64,000 nt of DNA from Panonychus citri (GCF_014898815.1 NW_026515526.1:177866-241865), one strand, 5' to 3'. Counted from the stretch's first letter, positions 39,342-51,167 are shown. Translations and numbers: made by a program. Notes: a model not told the origin generated them from the sequence alone.

Positions 39342-41780
39342 TCAATTTTTCTTTGACTTCTCAATGTATTTGGTGGTAACGGATGATGATGATTGTTTAA
39401 CGGGTGTTGATGATCTCTTTGGCAGTGGTTCCTTGGTTGGTGACTTGAGCTTAATCACCGATTTACTTTTTACCTTAGGAGAGCTGTTTGAGATCGATGG
39501 TTCAGGTAGGTCAATAGAAGATTTCTTGACTTTTTTAGAAGTAGATGATTTTGGTGCGGGTTCAGGAGTGCGTTTACGTTTCTTAACAGGATTGATTTTT
39601 ATTGGGGACCATAGAAGCTCATTGATTTGATACTTATCGTCCATGGACCCGATTTTCTTCTGAATTGCCTTAATGTTTTTATGAACAAGTTCAGGATCAG
39701 CTGATTTACCAAGTCTATCTCTTAAGATACGAACAAGTTTGGTAATCTTTAACCATCTTACGTTCTTGCGAAGTTCGTATTCATCTGTTGGTAGCTCAAC
39801 GGAGCTGTACCTTGGGTCTACTCTACCTTCCTCAGCACTGTGGTACTTGAGGTAATGATCGGTAAAGTTTCGACCAGAGGTACCAAGTTCAACATATTGA
39901 CAGTATTCGATAGCGCACATCCGAGCAACGGTTAAGCGAGTTTTTGCTTTGATCTTAGCAGATTTGCTCTTCGATGGCTCAGGGGAGGAATCTCGATGGA
40001 TGGTTTTCACTTTCTTATTTGAATCTTTCCTTTTGTCTATGGTGGTTTCACCATCTTGACCTCTCTTTCCAATTCAGACTCTTCAGAAGACGATGAAGGG
40101 TTCTTTCAGACACTGGCACCTTAGATTCATCGTCTGAATTATCAGAGTCCGATTCTTGTCAGCATCCTCCATCTCCGATTCTTCGTCTTTCTCAGAGTTG
40201 ACCACGTCTATTTCACCATCATCATCCTTCGAACGAGTTGATTCAACATCTGATTCTTCACGATCAGCATCTGGTCCAATTAGGGTTTCCTCTTCGCTAT
40301 CCTCTGGTGAAGTATCAATGGTCTTAACTGGTTCTTTGGTTTTCCTTTGACTTTCAGGGGCTTTTCGATGCTTGGATTTGCTGGGCTTATATTCGGTGTC
40401 AGTAGATGGATCACTTGAGTCAAGATCAGTTGGAATATCCATAATATGTGGTTTACTGATAGCATGTTTGTTAATAAGAGGGGGTTTGGGGATTTTGGGT
40501 CTAACTTTGGCTACGAATTTATAAGCGGCATTACCTGTACCTTCACGCTTTTTCTTGATACTGAGAAGCTTTTCTCGTTCAAGTACCTGGTCAATCAGGC
40601 GACGCTTAGGTTTCTCAGGCGACTGAGAGGGAACTTGATTAGGCGACTGACTTTGGTTAGTCATTTAGGCGACTGAGGGGCAAGGATTCAGGTTTATTTT
40701 ATTTTCAGTTTGGGTTAATTGTTGCTCTGGCTTGTGGGATTCACAGTTGATTCAGTTGTTGTTGATGAGCTACTTGTATGGCTTGACTGCGATGATTCAC
40801 TTGGTTTACCTTCCGAGAGAATAGCTGATGAAGCTTCATGAGCTCGGGTAAGAAGAACCGATTTTGGTTCTGAAAGGAAATTAACCAAGTTTCCCTTGAA
40901 ACTATTCTCCACTGTAGAAGCTAGAATGAGAGCTTTATCAAGAATTCTTGATTCATCAGTTGACATAGGAGTTTCCTTTCTGGTGTTCTGGTAGTAAATG
41001 GTCTTCACGACCGCGGCCAGATCTAAGGAAACACTTCTCACTCTTTCAAAGGTATAATGTAGACTGGAAGGAATATTGGCAGCAATTAGATCCAAAGGTC
41101 CATATTTATCCGTTTCTTTCGGGTCGACATCCAGAAGATCAAAGATGTTACTTTGAGTTGCTGTATCGACGCCTTCTCTTTCAGGAACTGGTTTCAAAAT
41201 GGTCTTGATTTGTTCCTTAACCGACTCTGTCAGGATACTGGCGATTCTATTAATGTTCTCTGTGCCCATTGTTTCAATGTATTGAGGAATAACCAGAAGC
41301 TGAGGGACGTCAGAGTCTTCCAGATTAACTTGAGCATCAGAATTAGAGGGAACACCAGAGAAATTGGCAGTTATAATCTTGGCTGGAATAGGAAATCTAA
41401 GACTTGGAGACAATTGGCTTGCTGAGTCTGTTGGCGTTGAACGTTCAGGTAAAATCTCTGCTGTAGCACATTGAATCGGCTCAATGGTGGCAGCTGAGGT
41501 AGAGGGTCTATTGTCACTATCACTAGTTTCCTGGCTTGTTTTTACTGGAGATGTCAAAGTAGCACTTGATGAGGTAGATGGAGTGGCTTGATTCGGTGAT
41601 TCCGAGAGGAATTCAACTACACCTTGTTCTTGACTCAAGCCAATGTCAGGTATTTGTTCAATAGCAGAGCTGACTGAAGATAAGGTGTCACCTTTCACTG
41701 AATTAACTTCATCTACCTTATTAAAAGTAGCACTTGTGAAAATTCGGTGGTTTGAGAGTTAAAACAGGTATATCTTCCAT
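39342..41780 (-). pseudogene. TelR-A ORF4, copy 2 (accessory protein, frameshifted)
   Basis: Same ORF as 28032-30474, with start ATG at the complement of 41778-41780 and stop TGA at 39342-39344. The N-terminal third (to about 40730) and the C-terminal 222 codons (40010-39342) are open. Short deletions near 41735, 40735, 40665, 40157 and 40030 interrupt it. The lesions fall at different sites from those of copy 1, so each copy is open where the other is broken. It carries the same acidic tract, C-x4-C-x14-H-x4-H finger and basic tail. Confidence 0.66.
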
Positions 41781-41960
41781 AGTAGTTGAGAGATTTTAAA
41801 TGTTGATTGGTTTGTAGGTGGATAAGATAAACTGAATTACTTTGAACTTGAGGTAGTTTAAGGATAACAATGAAGGTTAGATGGAAGGAATGATGAAACA
41901 ATGAGGATGATTACACAAGTTAAAGCTATTAAAGGTTTCATATAAAAGATTAATGAGTGA

Positions 41961-42332
41961 TCAGGGCAAAAGATCATTTGAAAATGGAAGACAAATGAGG
42001 AAAAGGATAAGAGCAACAGTTGATTGAAACCCGAGAACATGTGAGTTCAAGTTGGCGCATGCGTTTTGTGTAGGATGGCAGGTGGTCAGGCGACGGGCGA
42101 CTGACCGACTTTGAACGACTGAGGTGACTGAGGCGATCGTGGCGACAAATAAAATGAAGCTAAAGGCGCGAAGCATGTAAACTAAGCTACGCTGATGATT
42201 TATGTGATTGACTGGCACTCTTACATTCAGTAATTGTTCAAAGAGAAGTAATGATAAAAGTAAATGGTTAAAATGCTTAAAAAACCGTTCCCGAGTTGAT
42301 TGCATCTTGTGCTGGAGATCGTATTTAGCCAT
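41961..42332 (-). CDS. TelR-A ORF3, copy 2
   Basis: Starts at the ATG overlapping the ORF2 stop, as in copy 1. Its first ~80 residues match copy 1, including the hydrophobic segment, and it then diverges because of single-base losses near 42068-42100. Weakly supported as a protein. Confidence 0.3.
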   Translation of the reverse strand: MAKYDLQHKMQSTRERFFKHFNHLLLSLLLFEQLLNVRVPVNHINHQRSLVYMLRAFSFILFVATIASVTSVVQSRSVARRLTTCHPTQNACANLNSHVLGFQSTVALILFLICLPFSNDLLP

Positions 42333-45300
42333 CGCGATTATTGAGTGAAATCAACTTACGGATAATCTGATGACAAATAGTATTGAGATCAGTAACTTGT
42401 GATGATGTTAAACAGAAGTTTATGGCTCCAATGAAATGGTCTTCACAAAGGTTAAATTGAGAGGTTAACTTCGTTCTTTCTTCTTAAGATGTCACATTCG
42501 GTGGCATAGTGCGTAAAGGTTCCGATATCCTGTTGACAGAGGCAGTTTGGATCCGAGATCACTTTTAAAGATATTGTTTTGATGGTCCATGTCCAGTGAG
42601 AAACCAGATGGTGTGTTTCTCCAAGTCTAATCCAGCCGAGTCCATCCAGCCAGGGGATAGATTATCAGCTAGAAAGCTTTTGGATTTTAGTTCATGATAC
42701 CATTCAGAATATTTGATGTGGAATTGGTTACGAATGCATTTCTTAACATATGATCTGGGTACCATTTCATATTTGATTTTCTTGTGTGATTTGGTAGCCT
42801 TCTTTGCAAGCAAGTCTGCATGTTCATTACCAGGGTAATCAACGTGAGCTTTAATCCAAAAGAGTTTAACATTAAAACCGGCTTGTTGGTAATCCTGAAT
42901 CAGCTGTTTAGCTTCTTCAATGATTTCCCCTTGCATGTAAGTTGATTGAATAGATTTGTAAAGGCTTTCAGAGTCTGTATAGATGTTCGCGCCATGATAG
43001 CTTTTCCTCTGAAACTTTCGGATTCGTTTAAGGGTGTGCAGCAGCGCTAGGCTTTCAGCCTGGTATATGCTAGCGTATTCGAAGAGTGGCTCACATAGCT
43101 CATCCAGGATTTTTCCTTGATAGTTATAGATGACAGAGCCAAAACCAACTCCTTCTTCTGTTTTGGAACCATCGGTGTAGTACAACAAGGATTCGTCTGA
43201 CATTGAGAGGAGGTGATGTTGATTTTCTCTGATTAGACCACCAAAGTTCTTGTTTTTGGCGAGACAATTGAGAACTGTTTGTCCAGTTTCCTTTCAATCT
43301 CTCTGTCTTTGGGAAGTAAGATGAGGTCGAGGTCGCCCAGCAGGACATCCCTTCTCTCGTCAATTTTTCCATGGTGATGAGAAGCGGAGGTATACAGATG
43401 ATACACAATGAAGAGTACGGAGTTGTACGATATGCCCTGTGATGTATAGAAGAATCTTGTGTAGACTGTTAAGATTGTTTCTTTGTTTAACTTTGAGGTA
43501 TGGCCGTAGATTTCGAAGCATAAGTAATCTTTGGTAATATAACAGCATTGTGGATCATCTAAGGAGCGAAAGTCTCTCTTCCCACCCAAGGAAGATCCGG
43601 TTTTGAACAGTATTAGAGATTGTGGCAATGGTAGAGTTGATGTATATTCCAGTTAAGTGATTCGTCCAGGTGGAGTCAAGAATCTTTACTGATGTGACAA
43701 AGTCCAGAGGTTCTCCTTTCAATTTGACAGTTGGTTTGGGGATATTTAATTGTTTCCGGGAATCCATACACATTTCGTTTTGTTGATTGAGAAGTTCAAT
43801 GAGAACTTCTCTGACCATTCAAGCCTGAGAAGCTCGGTCGCCAAGGCGGACAAGTCGTCCTCATATGACTTTTGCCGCCGATAATCATAGTAATGTCATC
43901 AGCGTAAGCAATAACAATGGGAGAGGACTCTGGGACTGATATCAGGTACTCATTCAATATGAGATTCCATAAAGTAGGACCCATACATGAGCCTTGAACC
44001 GTACCTCTTGTATTTTTAATAGTTGCTGATGAATTACCAAAATTAGCTCAGTATATCGGTTTTGTAGATATGATTTAAGATTGCCCGAAAAGGTAGAGGA
44101 CAATCTCTTATTTCCAGGGTATCAATATATCAACCAACGCAGTCAAATGCACCTTGAATGTCAAACGATACTAATAAATTAGCACGTTTGGACTTGGCAT
44201 TTGATTTAATTTGATCAACAATTACAGCTAATGCATCCTTCGTTGATTTGCCACGTGAAACCATATTGACGAGGAGACATAATGTTAGTGAGCCAAGGAT
44301 CGATCTTTAAGAGAATCAGTTTTCGAGTATCTTTCCAGGTGTGGAAGAAGACCAATTGGTCTGCACGATTTTGGAGAGGTAGATACACCGGGCTTTGGTA
44401 TGAGAACTGTAAGCGATCTTTTAAAATCTGTAGGAAATATGCCTTGGTGATGGTGTTGTAAAATTGTACAAGATTGTTAAGAGTTGGATTAGGAAGCCTC
44501 TTTATTATTTCCATGGTAATTCCATCCTTTCCAGGGGCTTTCTTGGGACCAAATGTGCTAATAGCGTGAGTTAATTCTGACATTGTAAATGGTGATGGAT
44601 TTTGTACAGAGGATTGGTTAACTTGTGAATGACTAGAGCTATCAATGGTTAGAGATGATTTATTTTGATCGGTGGATAAATTTGTACTATCAGGTGAAGC
44701 AAAGAAGTGATTGACGAAGAAATTGGCCAGGTTCTGGTCACCTGTCCTCAACTTCAATCTTATTGCCGTCTAAATTTGATCACTTTATAATACGAGGTCC
44801 AAATGGTATCTTTACTGGCAGAGAAGAATTCTGCCCAGTACGCTTTCCTTGCAGAGTCGATTAGATCTTTTATTTTATTTGTTAGGTTGTTAATCCAATT
44901 ATGAAAATGTTTACGAGATCTCGGTGATGATCGGTAACATCTTTCCTTGCAGTCTTAAGAGTGGCCCTGAGTGAGTCAATCTCTTCATTCCACCATGGAA
45001 AAGGTTTAAGTTTACCCTGAGTTGATTCCACCGCTCCTGCTGCTTTGAGACAGGCTTCCGTATTAATATAAAAGGCTTTAATCCATCAATATCATTAGGG
45101 TAATCTCATCTGCTGGTTTATCCAAATCCGTGTGTTTACCACTGATCGAGATAGCTGTTTCAAAGGCTGGCCAGTCGATTTCATCCAAGATCCATCTGGT
45201 CTTTGGGTAGTAATATCAGCTGTTGTTGAGTTATCCGGGTTTGTTTTGATTGTAAATTTGATGGGTTTATGGTCTGAGGCGATATCCATTTCAGTGAGAG

Positions 45301-45895
45301 ACCAATCATTTACCATAGATATAGCTGCTGGGGTGACCAAAGAGATCAATGTTCTCAAATTTTTACCACCACGGAAGACCTGAAATGTTGGTTCGTCACT
45401 TGAAAATTTGACAAAAGGAATTCTTATTGATAAATTCACTAAGTTTTGTCCTCTGAATTGGTGAGGTGTCTGCCCAGGCAATTGACCTGGAATTAAAATC
45501 ACCGGTGATGATGGTGTGTTCGGTGATAGCAACTTGTATTGAGGCAAAATATTTTCCAATTTAATCCTTGGTGGACAGTAAACATTAATAAGACGGAGAT
45601 TAAAAGAGGTATATCGACAATTGATGAATATGAGTTAGTTTTCTGAACAGCGTTAATGTTAATCCTTTTGTTTAGGATGATGATGATGCTTTCAAGTTAG
45701 GATGAGGTGTCATAAAATAGCGGATGCCTTCACTTTTCCTAATTTCGAAAGTGGTGGCCTGAATTAAAAGAATATCAGCTTTTTGTTATTGCATCTTGTA
45801 GTGCAGAATTGTAACAGGAATAGGTGTGAGCAGATTAGCCTGTAAAACACTTAATCTCTTCTGCGAGATGATTTTTTAGTTGGTCTTCGATCCAT
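42325..45895 (-). pseudogene. TelR-A ORF2, copy 2 (many short deletions)
   Basis: Nearly identical to the intact ORF2 of copy 1, with the same ATG (complement of 45893-45895) and stop (42325-42327). It is broken by very many deletions of about 1-12 nt, for example near 42483, 42565, 43180, 43269, 43395, 43870, 44130, 44745-44770 and 45090. The RNase H part (43203-42565) is still open and YADD is still readable near 43895, but no functional polyprotein can be made as sequenced. Very few substitutions are seen. Confidence 0.85.
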
Positions 45896-47633
45896 ATTCG
45901 GTCATTTGTTAGCAATGGACCTCATTCGATTTGCTAGGACAAGAACTGGAGAAGTGTGATGTCTGGTGTTGAGTTTCCGTGCAGCATTTGTCACGTTCTC
46001 GTTGTATTTCACAGTTATACATTTGTGTTTACTTTCATCAGTTTTAACAGGACAAGAAGCACTACGGTGCTTCTCACAACAGTATCCACAGATCGCATCT
46101 TTGTCATCTGCTGAGTTACATTTAGCGGCTGTGTGTCCAAAACCTTGGCATCTATAACACTGTTTATGATTAGTGTAGGGTAGACGGCCAGTTTTCGAAC
46201 TCCGTTTTAATTCTTTTCGCTTTGATGAGTTTCTGGTAAACCAATGGATCACAGAATAACGGCATCAACACGTTTATCTCCTTTCTTTTGAGGAAGGCTG
46301 GTTTCATTGTTTCCACCCCTAGGCCATCGATTTCCGTATTAAGTTCAACGATGTCTTTAATCAGCTGTTCAATGTTTACATCTTTGTCAACACCAGCTAT
46401 TCTAATTAATGGGTTTCTTTTAGTGACACTTTTAATTTCAAAATTAGGTATCTTTTCCTTGTTTAATCAATTCGGTGTCCATTAGAGTCACAATTGCCAC
46501 ACGACCAGCTGATAATCTGAATATGGCAGCAATGGTAACACCAACTTTCCTTGGGCTAATTTTGTCCATGATTTCTTTTAATAACTGGTCACTGGTGGTA
46601 CCTGGTTCGATATGCTTGACCACAAAGCATGTGCCATCAGTGGGTAGAGGCTTACCAGGTAAAGCACGATCATTAATTAAAGGTACACGTTGTTGACTAG
46701 GATTAGCACCATTTCTATTGTTGTTGTTTCGGACTCTATTGTTGTTGTTGTTTTATTTCGGTTGTTGTTGTTGTTTTGGGACACTGATGGTAGCTTAACG
46801 ACCACTATAACTAGGGCGACGGTTGTTGTTGAATGTGGTGGTTGGTTAACGGGTGGATATCTTCACTGTGGGACAAGGGTGGGAACTCATCAATTTGGGT
46901 ACTTGGGGCTGTTGATCTGGCCTTGTCGATGATCCTTTCCAATGAACTAATATGCCACTTAAGGTGAGAGCTGGTCTTTTCTCAACATCGTATAGAGACT
47001 TGTAATCATAGGGTCACTGGTGTATGTTGTTGTTGTTGTTGTTTAGGTCACTGGTTAAATCGACGGTAACAGGGTCACAAATAGGTACAGTTGAGGCTAT
47101 AGATGTAGAGGCAGGTAGAATAGAAGCATTGGTTTCAGCTAGAATACGGGCAGCTTTCTCATCTTCACATTGTAGTTCCAGGTCGGAAATGCGATCTTTC
47201 AGATCGGCTATGTTGTGGTGTAACTTGGTGATGATGGCTTTAGCTCTGGGACTAGTAGATGGGGACTGAAAAGGTGGTGTAGACACAAGACCAGAGGCAG
47301 CAGCGGTTTTGACCTTGAAGCGTATTTCATTAACAGCCTTTTTAATCTTTTCACCGTTGTCTTTAGCACCATCTTTGATCACTGCGGAATGAGAGACACG
47401 GTCTATAGTTGTATTAGTATCGGTAACAGCAGCCAAAATCAAGTCCAATTGCTGTTCAATTGAATCAGCCCACTCACAAGATGTTGAAGATGATGTTGGT
47501 GTTGAAGGGTGACGGGTTCCAAAGAGGTTTACACTGGTACCAGAAGCACTTGGGACACTTTTTTTGGGCTCTTGTGATGCCCTGAGACCAAATGGGTTGG
47601 TTTTAGTTTCGGAGGAAGATTGGGACTGGCCAT
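45876..47633 (-). pseudogene. TelR-A ORF1, copy 2 (short deletions)
   Basis: This corresponds to 34712-36508 of copy 1. The N-terminal 200 codons remain open (to about 47014) and the zinc-knuckle region is readable (46252-45902). Small deletions near 47625, 47030, 46755, 46850, 46470, 46255 and 46000 interrupt the frame. Confidence 0.82.
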
Positions 47634-47875
47634 TTTGAAAAAACGTGGAAACCACGTTTTTTCTATGGGTAGATACCCGAAAAACAAAAATGTCCACAAA
47701 ATGGACCACAGTTAAAATTTTTTAATAAATTTAATTTTAAAATGGTCCTAAGACCCACAAAAATCAAAAATAATTAAAAAATTAAAATAAAAATAAAAAT
47801 AAACTAATTAAAAAATTAATTAAAGGAAGAGAGAGAAAAAACAATGTTTCCTCTTCAACATCAAGGAACGGTTGG

Positions 47876-47943
47876 TTAGGTTAGGTTAGGTTAGGTTAGG
47901 TTAGGAGGAGGAGGAAGAGGAAGAAGAGGAAGAAGAGGTTAGG
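47876..47943 (+). repeat. Telomeric TTAGG tract 2
   Basis: A short TTAGG run followed by a GAGGAGGAAGAGG stretch, between the TelR-A copy 2 5' end and the poly(T) of TelR-C. Confidence 0.9.
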
Positions 47944-47944
47944 T

Positions 47945-47975
<31 letters not shown>

Positions 47976-48394
47976 GCATAAAAACTCTTTATTTTACCTC
48001 TTATTGGTTAATTTTTTACATTGCCGATCGTTTAGACCGGCTCTGGGAGCTTACATTTATGGGGTGCGTGGATCTTACATTATAATTAGGAGCAAGAAAT
48101 AAGTTACGTCCGACGACGTATGTACGTAGTGAGCGTCGTCACCCGTCCATAGGTACGTCGGGCGTCCCTGTTCCGTGTTTGTCTCTTTATCTGGTACGCA
48201 ATCTTGACAGACAGGCCAGTTCGAAGCATACGTCCGGATACTTAGCCATTAGCCAATTAAGAGGGACGCATAAAGCAGCACGTCCACCCTTTAGGCAGAC
48301 GTCCACCCTTTAGGCAGACGTCCGACGGTATCAGTGATACCAGGGGGACGCTACGTACCACGTCCACCCAACAAACGTTATCAAGGATAGACGT

Positions 48395-48613
48395 TCATGT
48401 CCGGGTTTCTGTGGCAGACGTCCTTAACAAGACAGCCACATCACCATTCCGAGACAAACACGGAGCAGTGACGACGTGGGGGGTTATGGGTAACAATATG
48501 GTAATCATACAGTGCAGTGATAGGAGGGACTTTCTACAACTTTTGCTCTCGCACTTGAGAGAGGGTATAAGAGGAGGGAAGTACCACCCGCAACAATCTG
48601 GTGAGGTCTTCAT
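48395..48613 (-). CDS. TelR-C small downstream ORF (72 aa)
   Basis: The ATG overlaps the preceding stop by the 4-nt ATGA. The product is Cys- and Ser-rich with no recognised motif. Retained mainly because its start-stop overlap parallels TelR-A ORF3. It may not be translated. Confidence 0.25.
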   Translation of the reverse strand: MKTSPDCCGWYFPPLIPSLKCESKSCRKSLLSLHCMITILLPITPHVVTAPCLSRNGDVAVLLRTSATETRT

Positions 48614-48805
48614 AGATATTTGAGTTTGGTTAGTTCAAAAAGAAGGGAACGTACAGAGGGTTGAGAGAGCAGTTTGATCATTTGCTCCTCTGCTTTCTGG
48701 ACAAAATCATTCTCATTCTCAAGCTCATCAGAAGTTAACTTTTCAACTCACACTACGTACAATTGCAGCTCTATAAATATAAGTTTCTGGTCGTCTCATA
48801 GTAGT
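48610..48805 (-). pseudogene. TelR-C: probable C-terminus of ORF2
   Basis: Minus-strand codons run to a TGA at 48610-48612 and encode a charged helical tail ending in LLFELTKLKYL, comparable in position and character to the last residues of the A and B ORF2 proteins. One apparent single-base frameshift lies near 48750. The stop overlaps the next ATG (ATGA), echoing the ORF2/ORF3 overlap of TelR-A. Confidence 0.4.
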
Positions 48806-48811
48806 CTCATC

Positions 48812-49927
48812 GGTTAGGGTTAGGTTAGGTTAGGTTAGGTTGGTTAGGTTAGGTTGTAGTTAGGTTAGGTTAGGTTGGGTTAGGTTGTTGGTTAGGTTGA
48901 AGGTTGGTTAGGTTAGGTTAGTTAGGTTAGGTTGAGGTTGTGTTAGGAAGAGTTAGGTTAGGTTGTTGGTTGGTTGGGTTAGGTTAGGTTGTGGGGTTAG
49001 GTTGTGTTGTGGTTAGGTTAGGTTAGGTTAGGTTGGTTGGTACAGTTGGGTTAGCCAGTTGTAGTTAGGTTGGGTTAGTTGGTTGGTTGTAGGTTGGGTT
49101 GTAAGTTAGGGTTAGGCCAGGCCAGGGGTTAGGTTGAAGAGGTTGGTTGTTCAGTTGTGTTGGTGGTGAAGAGGCAGGTTGTGCCAGGTTATACAGGCCA
49201 GGCCAGGCCAGGCCAGGCCAGGCCAGGCCAGGTTGTGTTAGGTTGTTGGTTAGGCCAGGTTAGGCCAGGCCAGTTGGTTGGCCAGGTTGAAGAGGCAGGG
49301 GTTGGGTTAGGCCAGGTTAGTTAGGCCAGTTGGCTGAAGAGGAAGCCAGTTAGGCCAGGCCAGCCAGGCCAGGCCAGGCCAGGCCAGGTTGCCAGGCCAG
49401 GCGGCCAGGCCAGGTTGGTTGGTTAGGCCAGTTAGGTTAGGCCAGGTTAGGTTAGGTTGTGGCCAGTTGGTTGTGGTTAGGTTAGGTTAGGTTAGCCAGG
49501 TTGGTTGGTTGGGTTAGGCCAGGTTGTTGAGTTGGCCAGGTTGGTTGGTTGGGTTAGGCCAGGTTGGTTAGGCCAGGGAGGAAGTTGTGTTGCCAGGTTA
49601 GTTGGTTGGGCCAGGTTGGTTAGGTTAGGTTGGCCAGTTAGGTTGGTTAGGTTGGTTGGGTTGCCAGTTGGTTGGTTGGTTAGGTTGGCCAGTTGGTTGG
49701 TTGTGTTGTAAGAAGAAGTTGGTTGGTTAGGTTAGGTTAGGTTGGTTGAAGGTTAGTTAGGTTAGGTTAGGTTAGGTTAGGCCAGGTTAGGTTAGGTTAG
49801 GTTGGCCAGTTGGTTAGGTTAGGTTAGGTTGGTTGGTTAGGTTGGGTTAGGTTAGTTAGGTTAGGTTAGTTAGGTTAGGTTAGGTTAGTTGTTGAAGAAG
49901 TTAGGTTAGGTTAGGTTAGGTTAGTTG
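48812..49927 (+). repeat. Telomeric tract 3, TTAGG with TTGG, CCAGG and GAAGAA variants
   Basis: About 1.1 kb of telomere-type repeat between TelR-C and the poly(T) of TelR-B. Clean TTAGG dominates both ends. The middle (49180-49700) mixes TTGG, TTGTG and CCAGG units. No gene: the ORF at 49505-49711 is repeat read-through. Confidence 0.9.
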
Positions 49928-49956
49928 TTTTTTTTTTTTTTTTTTAAATAGTTCCA

Positions 49957-49976
49957 GTGTCCGATTGCTCGGACAC
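49957..49976. ncRNA. 3'-terminal RNA hairpin 1 of TelR-B
   Basis: A perfect 8-bp stem GTGTCCGA/TCGGACAC with a TTGC loop, 11 nt from the poly(A) junction. In TelR-D the equivalent place keeps only a short AGGT/ACCT pairing. Confidence 0.55.
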
Positions 49977-50006
49977 CTTCACGGTTTATTTCAGAAAACT
50001 TTGGTA

Positions 50007-50027
50007 CTTTGCCCGTTACCGGCAAAG
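50007..50027. ncRNA. 3'-terminal RNA hairpin 2 of TelR-B (covarying)
   Basis: The stem CTTTGCC/GGCAAAG encloses the loop CGTTACC. TelR-D has CTCTGCC/GGCAGAG around the identical loop at 60937-60957: a paired T-A to C-G change that preserves pairing. This supports a functional RNA structure near the 3' end, like the 3' hairpins recognised by RTs of some non-LTR elements. Confidence 0.7.
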
Positions 50028-50369
50028 TTTCTTACAATTGGGTTCGGATAGTGCGGCACAACTAAATGAAAAATTTTTGAATTTTTTACAATTTGCAGTT
50101 TTGATTGGGGGATTACATGTTTGGGATCGGATGGGTTGGGGGTGAGGTTTGCGTCTTTTTTTAGGGTTCGGACGCTCATTTTCATTGATTCCTGCTATAT
50201 ATTCCGATGTGTTCGGATACAAAAATTGGGTTTAAAAGTATAATGTGTGGATTACAATTCGGTCCGGGTAAAATGAGGGTTTAAAAGGAGGTTTTTGTAA
50301 TAGTAGTGGCAGGCTATCGGAGGATTGACAATGTTTATGGGGATGTTATTGCGGAGAATTTACAATTTT

Positions 50370-51167
50370 TTATTTTACATGTTTTTTGGGAGCCGAGGGT
50401 TCCGAGGTTATTGCGTCCGACGCTGAGGAGGGTGCGGTTGGTTCGGCTTCGGCTTCCCGTGTGGTTTCGGCTTCGTCTCTTTCTTCACTTGCTCTTTTCT
50501 TGCTTTTTTGACCCTTGTCCTTCTTCTTTCTCTTCTTCTCCTTGCCTTGGGTTTCTTGTTGTATCGGCTGAGGCTCTGGCTCATGCTTAAATGTCATCTG
50601 TTTATAGCTTTCTTGCATTGCTTTCAGCTTGGCCGCTAGCTCAATCTGTTCGCAGTCCGCTCTCAACGCTTTAAGTCGATATTCATGGAAGTCCATCCAC
50701 AATCGCGTGAATCTATTGTATACTTCCTCGTCGACCTTAAATATTGACAGGGGCTTATCCATTTCTTTTTCTTGGCTCGGACGTTTACTACAATCATGAC
50801 GTTCAAGGTCCGATTCGGTTCGTAGGAAATCAAGGCATCGGTTGCACCAAATAAGCTTAAATTTAGGCCTTCTTGGCCTTGGTGTACACATTTCTTTCAT
50901 CTGGGCACGTACAGAGGTCAGCTCATCTTTGAGTTCGTCCTTGTATTTCCCCATAGTAGCCTTCACTTCTTGAAAACCATTCGATTGACCGGCCTTCAAT
51001 GTTAGTAACTCGCTGATCATCCCTCTTAGTTTAATCGAGTTTTCATTCGATAGCTGGTTGATTTCGGTTAGGATGGTTTCAAGGCAGGACAGTGACGATG
51101 CTTGGGTGGGCCCGGGGCTCGACTTGGCACTTTTGTGACCAGGAGATTTGCCAGGTGACTTCGACAT
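50370..51167 (-). CDS. TelR-B ORF4, coiled-coil/zinc-finger accessory protein
   Basis: Intact 265-residue ORF with ATG at the complement of 51165-51167. The N-terminus is Ser/Lys/Pro-rich (SPGKSPGHKSAKSS). Residues 25-90 form a likely coiled coil, and a C-x2-C-x11-H-x-C finger (CNRC...ERHDC) lies at about 107-123. A second helical segment (VDEEVYNRFTRLW) follows, then a long Lys/Glu-rich tail. A decayed homologue occupies the same place in TelR-D (61389-61888), with the N-terminal SPK motifs, the Cys pair and the KEVYRF segment recognisable. Probably a nucleic-acid-binding RNP component. The 51168-51598 interval upstream has no ORF but many TTCGGA words. Confidence 0.6.
   Translation of the reverse strand: MSKSPGKSPGHKSAKSSPGPTQASSLSCLETILTEINQLSNENSIKLRGMISELLTLKAGQSNGFQEVKATMGKYKDELKDELTSVRAQMKEMCTPRPRRPKFKLIWCNRCLDFLRTESDLERHDCSKRPSQEKEMDKPLSIFKVDEEVYNRFTRLWMDFHEYRLKALRADCEQIELAAKLKAMQESYKQMTFKHEPEPQPIQQETQGKEKKRKKKDKGQKSKKRASEERDEAETTREAEAEPTAPSSASDAITSEPSAPKKHVK

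Larger units (their letters stand above)
36939..47875 (-). mobile_element. Telomeric non-LTR retrotransposon TelR-A, copy 2 (full length)
   Basis: About 10.9 kb. It carries a poly(A) tract at its 3' end (T-run 36939-36957 joined to TTAGG) and a 5' end joined to TTAGG at 47875. It contains the same five ORFs as copy 1 plus a ~0.9 kb structured 3' UTR missing there. ORF5 and most of ORF4 are open, but ORF1, ORF2 and part of ORF4 are interrupted by dozens of very short deletions, concentrated at 42.4-47.1 kb. Substitutions relative to copy 1 are rare, so the two insertions are young or recently homogenised. Confidence 0.9.
47944..48811 (-). mobile_element. TelR-C, 5'-truncated telomeric retrotransposon
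   Basis: About 0.87 kb with a 27-nt poly(A) (T-run 47944-47970) and a terminal AATAAAGAGTTTTTATGC shared almost exactly with TelR-A. The rest is unlike A. The 5' end breaks directly into TTAGG at 48812. On the minus strand it begins inside an ORF that looks like an ORF2 C-terminus. The 3' part contains a 20-bp direct duplication (48281-48300/48301-48320) and a high density of ACGTC/GACGT words. Truncation from the 5' side is the normal outcome of target-primed reverse transcription. Confidence 0.75.

Noticed and set aside
48411..48623. + strand 70-codon ORF in TelR-C
   Set aside because: Starts at GTG, opposite the element's transcript and antisense to a better-placed ORF; no recognisable motif.
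49505..49711. Hydrophobic 68-codon ORF in telomeric tract 3
   Set aside because: Read-through of TTGG/TTAGG/CCAGG repeats.
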